This document shows, piece by piece, positions 43,758 to 56,580 of a stretch of 64,000 bases of DNA; within the stretch, counting starts at the first letter, position 1; each line of letters starts with the position of its first letter. The position numbers were made by a program, and so were the translations under genes. The stretch spans positions 2,388,293 to 2,452,292 of the forward strand of contig CM065179.1 of NCBI GenBank assembly GCA_033026295.1, written 5' to 3'. The notes below the pieces were generated by a model. The model saw only the letters and a list, made by a program, of their open reading frames with translations. It was not told where the DNA came from and did not search any database. The DNA comes from Channa striata. Lineage: Eukaryota; Chordata; Actinopteri; Anabantiformes; Channidae.

Positions 43758-45231
43758 TGGAGTTTTTTCTTTGAACACAGTCTCTCTCGCTCATATTGCT
43801 GGTTGGACAAGCTTTGGATCAGTTATTGACGTCATGGCGAGTGGAGGAAAAAACTGCGGCGTCTGGATTTGGTTGGAAGCTCAGAGGGTTTGTCAGATTT
43901 GATTCTGGGAGAAGATTCCCGTCTATTCACGTCCCTGCTGGTGCGGGTCGGCCCGCGGAGCTTGTTGGACGGAGCGTCTGGCCTTACAGGCTCATCACTC
44001 TCTCAGCCTCAGCTGTAGTTTGTGTATTTGTTGTCGTGAGCTTCACAATCAGCCCCTCCGCTGAAACCCCCACCATCCCAAAATTCAAGAACGCCAATTC
44101 CAGTGTGACTGGAGTTGCTGCTCATTTCTTTGCATCCGTTCATTTGTGGTCAAGTTGGGCTTTTGCACAAGTGTCTGTCCAAACTTGTCCCCCAAATAAT
44201 TCTTTCAGGCACAAATTAAGGCGCTTCCTCTCCAAGCAGCTAGTCTGTAAAGTGATGGAAATTCGCCCCTGATCTCGTTACATCTGATTTCTACATGTTA
44301 TCACTGATAACTTGTGTGTAAGTTACCCTAAAGTGAAATTAGACCCCGAGGGGTCAACGTGTTCTGTGAACTAGCTCTGCGGGTCTCTGTAAAGCCTCTA
44401 TGGGGATTAAAAGTGAAGCTTCGTAACTGAACTGAAGCCACTTGTAAAGCTGGAGATGAACGTTTCCGAGCACAAACCAAAGCAACAGTCTCCAGATTGT
44501 GACACTTGAACACGTTTTTTTTTTTCTGGTTCTACTTGGTCCAAATTGTTCCCCTGAACTATTGAAAGATGATTTTTTGGAATGTTTCTACAATCGTTGT
44601 CTTTCTATTTGCATCAGACTGGCACCTTGTGTTTGCAAAATTCCACGTATATTTTATGTGCAGAGGTCCACTGCAGGCTGCTGTTACCGTGAACCGTTAC
44701 AACATAAAGGGTTCCGTCTTTGTTGGACAACTATAATTTACCCTCAGGGCTTGTAACTGAAGTGACGTGCTTCGATTTTCATTAGCACATCTGTAAAAGT
44801 TCATTGTTGACCATGGAAAGAAAGACGTTGACAGGAACAGTCACAGGAAAATAAGCAGACGAGGCGGAAGTGAGATTGTTTTTGGATGTTGCCGCTTCCA
44901 AGGTCAAGAATAAACCTTGAAACTCAAATTGTAGTTTCTTTGTGATTGTGACATGTGCAGTTTCAAAACACACATAAGTAAATCTTGTGATATAAAAAAG
45001 CCCTGGAGGTCTGAGCATTTCCAACAGACTCACTACAGATTCAAACTCAGGAGCTCTAATTGTGACAAAAGCTGTAAGACGTGGAGAATGAGCAGAAACT
45101 CTGGTCACACTGGGACGGTCACCGGTCGTTGGTCGGCGGATTTCTGCCGCGTGTATGTGACGCTGTGATGAGCAGCAGTGAATGTGTGGATGGACAGAAA
45201 TCAGAGTGGACCTCCAGGCTCAGGGCTGGGT

Positions 45232-45280
45232 GAGGAGGAAGAGGAGGAGGACGAGGAGGAGGAGGAGGAGGAGGAGGGGG
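45232..45280. repeat. (GGA)n tract
   Basis: An imperfect GAG/GGA repeat of about 49 nt, just beyond the predicted nfia poly(A) site. Confidence 0.9.
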
Positions 45281-45333
45281 TGAGGAAAGAAACAGATGGA
45301 AAAGAAAAAGAATCATGTTGCATAATCAAGCTG

Positions 45334-45339
45334 TTTATT
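45334..45339 (-). terminator. nfia: candidate nfia poly(A) signal
   Basis: The minus strand reads AATAAA, then cagcttgattatgcaaca and a T-rich stretch, an ordinary cleavage-site layout. Cleavage is expected at about 45315. Confidence 0.45.
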
Positions 45340-46692
45340 TTCCTGCATGGAATGGTGAACACAAAAAAAGATGCCTAGATGCATTTATAGTAGGGGCATC
45401 CTTTGGCTGGCTATGTCATTGTCTCCTGCCTAAAACTAAACTTTAAAATGCATAAAAAACGCTCACTTTTCTTACCAGTTTCCTCAGAATTACCTAGATT
45501 TAGCTTCATCAACACTGATGCAACAAATAACCTTCAAAACATACAGCATACTGTAACATCCATTTACAATGGTCTTATCACCACAGCGCCCTATACTTTT
45601 TAAGTACAGGAATATGCTTTACCATCAACAGAGGAAATGTCCTTAAATACATACAAAAAAAGGAAAGCAAATAAAGGAAAATAAGGAAAACAAGGAAACA
45701 GGAAGGTTTTCAACTCCAGTTCCCAGAAAACAAACCAAACCAGTTCTAGTAATGTGGCCTCGATACAAACAATCAGAAAATTCACAACACTAGTTTTTCC
45801 TCATTTAATCAATGTTACAAAAGTCCTGCATTATAAAATAGGGCAGCTTTAAAATCAGTGTAATTAATAAAACTATACAACATACAAACACGTCTCCCAG
45901 TCAGGCCGAGGGGCCCTGCTGCTCTGCCTCCCGTCCGTTAAGAGCTAACTCTTCTCTGCGTCTCCTCGCTGCTGTACCAGAACGAAATTACACACACAAC
46001 ACAAGAACAAAAACCAACACAAACAAAAAAAACACACACTGCCCCAAACTATTGCTTTTATATTCTTTTTCTTTTTTTCTTTCTTTAAAAAGGGTGCAAT
46101 TTTGTCGTTATCTTACACACACAGCCAAAAGTCGCTGATTAGATGCTAGGCTGTTTCACAAGGTTTTTGTGACACTTAAAAAAATGTCCGTGCAATTATA
46201 ATTTTTTTTTATTCCCTTCGCTCTTTTTAAGCCCTGGAAGCAGGTTTTTTTTTATTTTATACTTTTTCACTATTGTCATTTATTTTATATTTAGTGCAGA
46301 TAATTAAGGAAGTAATGCCCAACTCATGGCTAAAGGGTCGGCAAGAACAGAGAGCGAAAAAACGTCACGCTAAGAGGAAACACACAACCCACGCAAGTAA
46401 AACTACTAAACCATCACAGCCGACGGTCGCCGTCTGTTTTAACCAATAAGACAGACCGAGCACAGAAGGGCTAAACGATTCATTCACTAAAACCTCTGCC
46501 AAACGGGGGCGGGGGGGGGGCGGCGCTTGAAATGTTGGACGTTATCAAAAGATGTTTTCGATAAACCGTTTTCTGCGCGATGGAGAAGAAGTTGGACTTG
46601 TTTAAGGCTTGCATGTGACCCAAGAAACAAAACCCCTGTTTAGAAAGAGACCCAATTATAGCATTGTGGCTGGCGGGTTCGTAATCGAAACG

Positions 46693-46748
46693 GGAAGGAA
46701 GGACGGAAGAAAGGAAGGAAGAAAGGAAGGAAGAAAGGAAGGAAGGAA
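46693..46748. repeat. (GGAA)n tetranucleotide tract
   Basis: GGAAGGAA and GGAAGAAA units over about 56 nt, inside the inferred nfia 3' UTR. Confidence 0.9.
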
Positions 46749-47369
46749 TCCCCAAGCAACAGTGGCTCAGCGTGGCGTCGTCGATTTAAAGAGCCGCCAC
46801 GGAGCACAATGCCAGTCCGGTGCATGCTAACTTTGGCTGAAAATAAAGAGAAGGAAAAACCAAACTGAATCAAACAATTTCACATAAAGTACGTCTTAGT
46901 GAGTGCAAGCAGGCATTGCATATTTTATGTCCTCATTACTCATGTAAGGGATTCAAAGAAAAACAGACAACAGGAAGACAACAGGAAGACTGAAGCCATC
47001 GTCCCATCAGGCAAAGGACAGGATGAAGAAAATGTGTGGGGCTAAACACGGTTGACTCAACTAACCGTTCAGGTAGAACGCAGGTAAAAACTGCCTGCAC
47101 ACTGAGTGGCAGAGCAAAATTTCGTGAAATGAGCATGATGTCTTCACCTGCCTGCGACAGAAATGTGTTTTTAATTGACCAATCCAAGCGTTTGACACAC
47201 TGTTGTCAAAACGGATTGAGTCAAATTCAATAAAATCTAATTGTAACCCTGAAACGCCGCTGGCTGCTAGCGTTAGCTAACCGTCCAAGGCGGATTAGCT
47301 GTTAGCTCACCTAATTCAAAGTGATTTTTTTTTGCCACGATATGTTAACCCAAAGTTAAATTCAGGGTT

Positions 47370-48037
47370 AGTTTAAGCTGTTAAACTGAATCCGAACACT
47401 TTTCCTAACTAACTAAACACGAAGGCTCGTGGCTAGGCTAACTAAACTCAAACAGGTTCAGCACTCAGCTCTTCTGTGACTGTGAGGAGCTTTTTGCTCT
47501 GCTTCTGCAGAGCTTTTGTATTTTTTGCAGAAGCGCCCTGAACGTGTCCAGTTATGAAAAGTTCAACTCGAAGCAAAAAAAAAGGCCTGACACCATTAGC
47601 ATTTTTAAAATTAGCAATCAGATTAGCGACAGTAGCCCGAGTGACAGCAGAAGCCTGCACAAGCATGAGCACCTGTCCGTCTTTTAAAATGCTGATAGAA
47701 ATGATTTTTTCCTGACTCAATGATTTTTTCCACTGAACTGTTTAATCCAAATTAAAGAGTTTTAACTGCTACAAATAACCAAGTGTTAACTTTACCTGAC
47801 GGAATTTTTTGCTGGCTAACCTAAATAGTTTTAACTCCTAAAATAGGCTGATATCAAAGCTGCACGACCCAGCTGAACATTAGCTGAGATCTAAAGTTCT
47901 TATGTCGCCAAAGTCTTTCAGTACCTAAACCCAACATGGAGCCATCCAGTTTTAGCTGCTAAACTGGGCTGCGAGCTAACACAGAAGACTGAACTACTAG
48001 TTCGCTTCAGTCAAACAGTTTTAGATGTTAAACTGAA
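47370..48037. repeat. five scattered copies of a palindromic 20-nt motif
   Basis: Variants of CAGTTTTAGCTGCTAAACTG occur at 47370-47390, 47757-47775, 47827-47847, 47948-47968 and 48017-48037, all in the same orientation. The motif is itself an imperfect palindrome (CAGTTT...AAACTG). Spacing is irregular, so this is not a simple tandem array. Confidence 0.6.
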
Positions 48038-50726
48038 CCAGAAGATTACGCCAAAAAAAAAGCTTCCTCCGACAATTTAAGTTGAAAACATTGATTAACA
48101 ATGAAGAATTTTTGCAATTATCTTACCTGAACTTGACTGTTTGCTACGTGGCGCTAAGGCTGAAAATGTCGTTGTTGTCATGTGAGATTTGAAAGAGCAA
48201 CTCGATCTGCAGCCAAAATTACAAAAACACAAACGTGCTCATTTCACCAAATTTCCGTCAGCTCGGAGGTCAACGGGTTAGCTGTGGGGGGGTCCCGTGA
48301 CCCCATAATACTGGGAGTTTACAATTAAATAATCCCCAAAACACAGCGTTCCTCCTCAGACTTAACGCTTTGAGGGTCGTCACTCCTGTTACATACAAAA
48401 TCTCTGGTGTGGAGGGTTGGCGACGAATAAGGAAAATAAAAGGGAGGAAAAAAAATGAAAACCACATTAAAACGAGACTCTCCACATTGGATCTTGTGCA
48501 CCCTCTCAGGACTGGACCTTAGCTCAAAGGCACATTGATGAGGAACAATTGTTTTTTTTTCGTGCATTTTGACAATGTGCGGATGAAAACGGATCTGTCG
48601 TTAAAAAGCAAAATGAAGGGAAGGGGAAGGTTAGTAAGGAGGAATAAAAAGAATGGAGGGATGCCGAGAAGCGAAGAGAGCTGCGATAGAAAAGGCCTTG
48701 ACTGGGCCAAACAAACAGACGGCTGCTGGCGAGCGCCGGATGTCGGGTTTACAATATAGTGTCTTTATCTCACTAACTACATCATCTATGGAAAAATTTG
48801 TCACTAACACTAAAACATGCAGATTTTTTTGTTCATTTTTGTAACATTTTCACTTAAATTCACTTTTGTTCGACACTGGATGGTCATAAGCGTGTGTGTG
48901 TCTGTGTGTGTGTATATATATTTATATATATATAGTATAGGAAAGGAAAAACTAAACTGAAGTTCAATAAAACGTTACGTTGCATGTGAAGCGCTCAGCC
49001 ATCTTGAAAGCTTCCACAGAGTTTCCCTCTGCTCTGCCTCTTTGTCACTACACCACACCCCCTGATTACACGCTTGCGGCCCATTGGCCAACTGCAGGAA
49101 TAAGTGCTTTTGATTGGATGGGACCTCTAAGAGAACCAGCCAATCGCTTGGCAGCCCGTGGCCAGCCGGTACCTGTTACACAAGCAGAAACCCGAAGAGA
49201 ACGTGATTCAATTCAGTCATTTTCTTCTGATTTCGCCTTAATGAGAAATTCAAATTGCTTTTTTTAAAAAGTAAAACAATGTGCTCGTTAAAATAAATTA
49301 TTCACTTAGTGTTTTTCTTTGAAGCTAAATGGAAAGTAATGCTGCAAAAGTTGATTGTTCAAAATGATGACAGTTCTTAAAGGGATCTTGTCCTACCGTG
49401 CTAATCAGCTTCGCAAGATGAACGAACAACAAATACTAAACAATAGAAGTGAATACAGCTCCCCTTATTTCTCACAAGGCTATGGTTTCTAGTTCGCCGT
49501 GTTGTTGTCTTTTGTACCCCAATATTTTAGAGTCCCAGAGGTGTGAGCGGACTAGGAAGAAAAATATATTTTTATATATACTTTTCAACGAGCTATCTTA
49601 CAAAGATATTTAACTATCCAACAGCTAGCCAACAAAATTGCACTTTCCTCGTGATCAATATTCCACTGGTTAAGTTTTAGTCGCACATCTCTGTCCTGTC
49701 TGCCTGACACCAGAGCTTCCTGCCCACTCTCATCATGCTGTAGCTTCACCCAAACTGGTGGATGGATAGAGGAGGAAGAGGAGGGGACCAGCTGAGATGA
49801 CAGCTAAGAGAGAAAAATCAATGAGCCATGAAGCCAGAGCCTCCCAAATAAACGAGCTTGGATCCACCAGCGGCTGGTTGCAAGACTTCACATCAACAAT
49901 CCCTTGTTTCCCCACGTTTATCACCCCCTCCACCCGACCCCCACCCCGCCACGAGTAGTTTCTGTGAAACGGGCAAGGCGTCTGTTCGCACCCGCACCAC
50001 CTCCCTGTCGGGTCAGGTCTTCCCATTGAGCACTGGTCCATGTCCTTGGAAAGCCTCGTCGACTTCCCCCCCTCTCTGACCTGCCACCAACCGGAGGTGG
50101 GGTCAAGTGGGGGCGGAGTCCATTTCAGGAGGTGCATGAGGGCTCGGGCGGGGGGTGTGGGGTGTCGGGGGGGTTATTAGCTGGTGGTATCTGAGCCAGG
50201 TCACACCTCCCCTCCCTCCAGCCATGGTGTATTCCAACCTGTACCACCAACCACTGACCCCAGATCCAAACAGATGGGGGGAGTGATGGGATGATGGGAG
50301 TGTGTATGTAGTTTCTTGAGAAGGGAAGCTCTGTGATTCAGTCTTGCAGCATTCCCAAAAACCAAAGACTTAATCCCCCCACAAATTTCTCAGGTAGGGG
50401 GTGGGGGGGGGGCAGGGTCTGGCACTATACACGGACATTGACATATGAACCATATGTCTACAGGAAGGTCTATGTCACAGTTTACAGATGGGGGGTTTAC
50501 ACCAGGGTTGGGGTGCGTTTGATCCGCCGTAGCCATGCTGATGCTGCTGAGTCTCTCTATGGCGCTGGTGGGGGTTGAGTCAGGCGCAGAAGGGGGAGGA
50601 GGGGCTGTAGGGGTCGGGCAAGACAGGGCTCTCTGTTGCAGCTGGCGTCAAAGGTCAAAAGTCGAGGAGGAGACTGCAGCGATCTGTCGTACAGGTGGGT
50701 GAAAGTTGGAGGGGCCTCTGGAGTTC

Positions 50727-50741
50727 TTATCCCAGGTACCA
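50727..50741 (-). CDS. nfia: nfia terminal exon: coding part WYLG-stop
   Basis: TGG TAC CTG GGA TAA follows the acceptor tcgttcttcacag, with a ctaac branch-like motif about 30 nt upstream. The coding part is only 15 nt. Human NFIA ends SWYLG, so the Ser codon appears to be lost at this splice junction. The intron before it (50742-57303) is about 6.6 kb. Confidence 0.85.
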   Translation of the reverse strand, partial: WYLG

Positions 50742-51931
50742 CTGTGAAGAACGAGAGAGACACGTGTTAGAATGTTCTCTACAGACCAAGGACCCGAGTT
50801 CGCAGCCAGACCAGCGCTGCCGTCCAACCTGTCCAACATCGGCAGTTAGAGCAAAGAGAAGATGGAACTTCAAGATTTCATCAGACGTGTCCGAGAACCA
50901 ACGTGATCTGTATCAACAGGATGTGTCCCGTGCTTTATACGGAAACCGGCAGATGGTGATTAATTGTAATTTTATGTTTTGGGTTAGTGAGTCGGAACAT
51001 TTGCTGATATTCAGTGAACGTCTTCAAAGTCTTGGGTGAGACGTAAAACACAGACAAAGTTAACAGAACCAGATTTGGTCGTCTTTGTAATTGGGGCAGA
51101 AGTGAGAACCCATCAAACACACAACGGTTCTTTGGAGAGAATTGGGGAGGATTAGGTTTAATGGCAGCCGTGAAAAGTAACTTGATGCGTACATTTACTT
51201 ATGTAACTGTGCAAAAAAATACATTTTGAAGTATTACTCTCTATTTTCTGCCCCTTAATACTCTGACTTTACTTCATTTCAGAGATGTTGGACTTTTGCA
51301 CCAGTACAATCACCATCAAACCAGTGCGTTAGTTCTTTAAAATCTGCTCCATTGTCCATCTGCAACATTAAAGTGCTGAATACATTAATGCTTCAACACA
51401 TATATTCCAATAATATATTCTGCATAAAGACGACTCTTTTTGGTACTTTTCAATAGTTTTGTGAACCAGTGCTTGACGACTTGACCAAAGTAACTGCAGG
51501 GCTTCTGTCCCTACGGCGTCGGAGCGATACTTTTACTTAAGCGAATGTTTCGGGTACTTCTGGTTTGCGGTTGGGGTTAAATATCAAGTAACGCTGGTTA
51601 TGGTTATGATGGGGACCAGTCACCGGCATCAGTCTCCAGAGCTGCATCGTTCCACGAATCTCTCCCTCCTCCTCCTCCTCTTCCTCACTGCCCCACTGAG
51701 TTCAAGTTCATCCTCGCCTTACATCATGTCTGGTTGCTAGGGACAACCAGACGGCCTGGGACGTGACTACCATCGCCAAGGCAACCGCATCCCCCCCCCC
51801 CACACACACCCTTCTGAGCCCCAGCCCTCCCCTCCTCTTCCTCCTGTTCTTTCTTTACATTCATCCTCTCTCAATCTCTTTCCCCCTCCACCCGTCCCGC
51901 TCTGCACTTCTTCACACACAAACACCCACTG

Positions 51932-51977
<46 letters not shown>

Positions 51978-52069
51978 TCTCTTAAAAGATTTAGACGCAA
52001 TTTAGAAAATGTGTTTTCAAATACTGAATGTAAAGTGGAAGTTTAAATAAAACACATGGAGGTGAGCAG

Positions 52070-52108
<39 letters not shown>

Positions 52109-52162
52109 AGGGTTTCTCTACACTCAGACCTCAGCTGCTCCTGACTCGTTGTAATTCTACTG

Positions 52163-52193
<31 letters not shown>

Positions 52194-52409
52194 CTCAGTA
52201 GTGATAGAGGAGAAGACTGGAAGGTTAGTTTTTAATCAATACAACTTGCTGACGCTTGGACTTTTCTACCTCGCTCGCTCGCTCGCTCTCTCTCCCCCTG
52301 TGTCTCCCTGTGTCTCTCGGCCTCTCGCTCGCTCCCTGCACTGCAGCTCCTCCCTCTGTCCTGAGAAGACTCAGAGAAGATGAAACTCTCACAGGCCAGA
52401 CGCTGTGTG

Positions 52410-52440
<31 letters not shown>

Positions 52441-55378
52441 GGGTAATGTTACCACACAGAGGGGCTGATGCTGACAGCTGTGATTCAGACTCGAGATACT
52501 CATCACACAGAAACAGGGAGAGAGAGAAAAAGGAGAAATCTCAGGTAGTTTCCATCCAATGTTGGGGAAATTTTACTGAATTTTGTGAAATTCTGCACAA
52601 CAAAAAATCCCATTAATGAACATTTCCATCCACGTTATGCTGGTTTGTCCAGATGCTGGTTATCTAACGAGGCTAATTCTGCTGCAGAAGAGCCACAACA
52701 AGTGATGAAGAAGACACGATGGAAATATGGCGTATGTCTTCTTATCGCTCTGCACAGACCTATAGAGGAGGATCGTAAAACGCTTACTGGCGTACGGTTA
52801 CTGCTTCTGCATATTTTCTTCTATATCCATGTCTGACTTTACTGTTTTTTATATTGTGAAAACAAGTTTAAAAAACCCACTGTTAGAGGAACCACTCAAA
52901 TGTCCCAATGGCAGAGTTTCAAAATACGTCATTAAGTTGAGTCCGAATCAGCAAAATGTACTTAAAGTATTAGACAAAACTGCAGGACACAATGAAAGTG
53001 CAGCAGCGCAGCATTTCTGTGTGGTTTTCAAATCAAATTCAATTATTATTTTATTTACTCACGCTTATTTTTAACTGTGATGGTTATTTTTCTTGCTGTG
53101 TCGTGGCTACATGTGCGTCTCCCTAAAGATTGTTGAGCCGCCTAAAACCTGACTGTCTCGAGTTCTTGTCCAATTGTCATGCACAAACACTCTGGGCCAA
53201 TAAAGTGAAGTGCAGTAGATCCGTTGTGACGTGTTCAATCAGGGTTAGATGTTAAAATGCTGCGATTTTTGCTTCTGTTCATCAAATAACATACGTCACA
53301 TGACTCCTGTCAGATAACATGTTGGAACTGTGGTCCACACCAGCCTCCTCCTGGAGTCAGTCTCTCTCTCTCTCTCTCTGTGGCGTTTCTACTCTGGGTC
53401 TCTCGCCCAGACCTGTCTTGTCCTGAGTCAGCAATGCACATACACACTTGCACACACAGTGTGAGTGAGTCACGGCGTAGGCGTGGTGTTTTTACTGCGT
53501 GTGTGTGTGTGAGCGTCACCTTGAAGAGACTCCACACACACACTCACGTTTGTGCTTCTATCGTCAGCCAACGTGAGGACACTCACGGACAGAATCAACT
53601 TCTGAACCAGACGTATTTGGTGATTCCACACATGCTGCACTTCGACGAATACGACCTGAACTACGACGTTAATCACTTCATGTCTATTTCTCTCACCACA
53701 GTTTAAGTTTTTTAGTTTTTTTTACCAGAAATTCTCACGTTAAATCTAAATTTTTTTTGTTTTACTTCTGTTTAAAGGTAAAAAACTGAGCGTTCACTTT
53801 CCTGTGTCTTTACAGCTGTTAAAGCCCTTGATCAGGTCGCCTGTGATCGGCATCAGCAGTAGCAGGCCGGGTACCAGCAGGAGTAACGGTCATATGAAAG
53901 AGAAATCAAGTGTGCACATTATTGTGGAAAAACTTTTGCATCCACTTCATTATCTGACATGTGATGCTTTTTTTGAACTTTGACCCCAGCTGCACTGAGC
54001 TTTGTGACCACAGCCAATCACTGCTGTGAGCAGACAAACAACCTGCTGCCGGCCTGTACTGATATTAACCTGCTCGGTAACAACCCCCCAGGTTCATATT
54101 GGATATCTGTCCTGCCATGTTCACTTGAAAAGATCCCAACAAACAGACGCAGTTACCACGATATTTGAAAAAAAAAAACTGCTCAGCTTTAGACTCTGAC
54201 GATTGTGATGAAGCTTGCAGCATTAGCACTGTAGCTAACAAAGACGTTTCAGAGGATATAAACTTGCCCCACCGCCCGACCCCGACGTAAAGCTGCTTCT
54301 AACCTGAACCCTAAAAGCAGTTGGAAGCCCTGGAACAGAGGAACACACGCTGAGGGGAAATCACCCTCACTGCAGCGTCTGCGCCTCAGATGAAACCTAA
54401 CCACACTCACACACACTTATTGATCAGGTCATGGCGGCTTGTTGTATACGACTGAGTGTGTATGTGTGTGTGTTGGTTGGCATGTCGACGTGCCAACTCC
54501 CTCCCTCCATCTTCGTCTCCCCGGGCAACCGCCACAGTCGCTCACAGCAACCACCATGGTGACCCGGGTGGGCATGGTGCCCACTTCCAGACAAAGCCGA
54601 TGCCATCTGCCCCCCACTCCCCCAACACCTGTACACACACACACACGTTTGTGCTTCTGTGTTTGCGAGGACCCTTGTTGAATTAATTCGTCCCCCCCCC
54701 CCCATCCGATGCAAACCCCAAGTTAAGCATCAAGTGATTAACCCCCAATCCGCCTGTTTAAGGCGTCCATTACACAGAACTTGAACTGGGACAGATCTAC
54801 AAGCATTCTGTCGACAAATGAAATCTGTGTTAGTGAGGTGAAACATCGAGGTGTGGAGCGCGTGAACCCGAACCAGAAACCCAAAAGATCAACAACAACT
54901 GGACCCGACTACACGATCTGAATCACACGAAATCAATGAAGCTCCAAAGGCACGAGGCCACATCAACAAACCTGGGCTCTACTCGATGTCTAGGGTCACT
55001 TGGAAGAATTGTAATATTTCATTTTAATATGCATAATAAAAGAAATAAATGAACAGAGAAAGTAGAATATTCTACTAAGAGCTTTATGAAACGTACGTTT
55101 TAGTAGCTGAGGCGGCAGAAGCCTAAAATTAGGCTCAGACAAACCTTTACTTCGCTTTGCTTTCATTAAAGCTGCATTAAGAAGGAATTATTTAAAAGGC
55201 TGCGAGAACGAGGGAACAATTACACACAGATCAACCTGGTCCCCACACACGCACATGCACAGACTGTCCAGTTGGTCGCCATAGCAATGACAGAGGAAGG
55301 GGGGTGTTTACTGTACTGTCCCCTGGCACTCGCTCTCTAACAGAAGCCTAATGTCGACCGCCCAGGGTGACTTTTGTT

Positions 55379-55433
<55 letters not shown>

Positions 55434-56441
55434 TTAACTGTATAGTGACAGAAAACGCTGCTTTCGGACTTTTTTCCTGGTTTGTCTGTGTCGCAGCGGA
55501 TTCACTGTTCGGGGGAGAGGAAAGGAAAGCGGAGACAGAGACACAGCTACATAAAAAAAATCCACAGTATTTAAAGTTTGTGTTAGTCGCGTTTTCAGTC
55601 GGAAGGAGTCTGATTTGAAAACGAGGCATCGCTGCACGATGGCGTGTCCCCTCCTCCAGTCTCCCACTGCCCCATCCGCAGCCGTCTGCTGGGCACATGC
55701 GCTGCTGGAGAAGCCTGATTAGAAACCTGGTTACATGTACACATGGCAGAGGATCTACCTGGGGAAATCAGGTTTTCCTAATGCCCTACCCCGATTTCAG
55801 AAACCAGCTTTTCCATTTATACGACCGTTAATAAATCAGCTTTCCAGAGAAAGACTGTAATCTGGTTCCTTAAGCGCATGGAAACGCAGTGAACATGGAA
55901 AGTCCTGGTTCCATTGCAGCATTAAGCAGGAACACCTGAACAAAAGCCATTAAGATTTCAAACATCACTAATAAGACCAAATCCAGCCCTGGAACGTTGC
56001 CTTTGTCACAAAGAACAATTAAAGAAAAGCTTAGGGAGAGATTGAATGGAGTTGCTGATGCTGGTGGCACGGAGGCTCGTCCGTCCCTGACGTAAAGACT
56101 TTGGCTCTACGTAGTGAAAATAGGCAATAAAGAATTAGGGTCAACTTAATGCCAATATACTGGGACGTGTGTATAAAGAGGGATTATAGTGATTCCCAGA
56201 AGGTCAATGACGTCTCTGTAAAGGTAGAATTCTTGAAAACTCCTCGTTAGTCCAAGACAGAGAAAGGTAAGACGCCACGACACTGTCCCACTGAGACCGA
56301 AGGCAAATAAATAACAGCAGTGTGTTTCTGGCACTGCTGAAAAACACCTGGCTCACGTCCTCAGCAGTGTGTGTGTGTGTGTGTGTGTGTGCTGGCCTGT
56401 GACAGAGTCAATAAATTGACAGCCTCGTTCACTGCAGGACA

Positions 56442-56477
<36 letters not shown>

Positions 56478-56538
56478 GAGCAATCAAACATGTCTCGACT
56501 GTCAACAGAGGACTCCCACCTCACTGTCATCTCACTGC

Positions 56539-56580
<42 letters not shown>

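Larger units (their letters stand above)
34166..45314. other. interval between converging tm2d1 and nfia, repeat-rich
   Basis: No gene is supported here. It carries several long CA arrays, a GAA array, dispersed repeats and a diverged tandem duplication, listed separately. The segment at 42440-42740 differs by being AT-rich, repeat-free and UTR-like on the minus strand. Part of this interval may belong to a longer nfia 3' UTR. Confidence 0.55.
45315..50726 (-). other. nfia: nfia 3' UTR (inferred minimum extent)
   Basis: Downstream of the nfia stop the minus strand runs about 5.4 kb to an AATAAA at 45339-45334 with a T-rich region after it. No convincing gene is seen in between. The stretch is AT-rich, with T runs near 46200-46260, a GAAG-type repeat, and five copies of a palindromic 20-nt motif at 47370-48037. 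Mammalian NFIA also has a UTR of several kilobases. The true end could be further left, for example at the AATAAA at 40629-40624. Inference. Confidence 0.5.

Noticed and set aside
43173..44272. Two plus-strand open frames of 116 and 158 codons
   Set aside because: No domain or splice evidence. They flank a (GGGA)n and lie in the interval between converging genes.
54429..54714. Overlapping open frames on both strands near a TG repeat
   Set aside because: No recognised domain. Low complexity and CA-linked repeat sequence explain the lack of stops.
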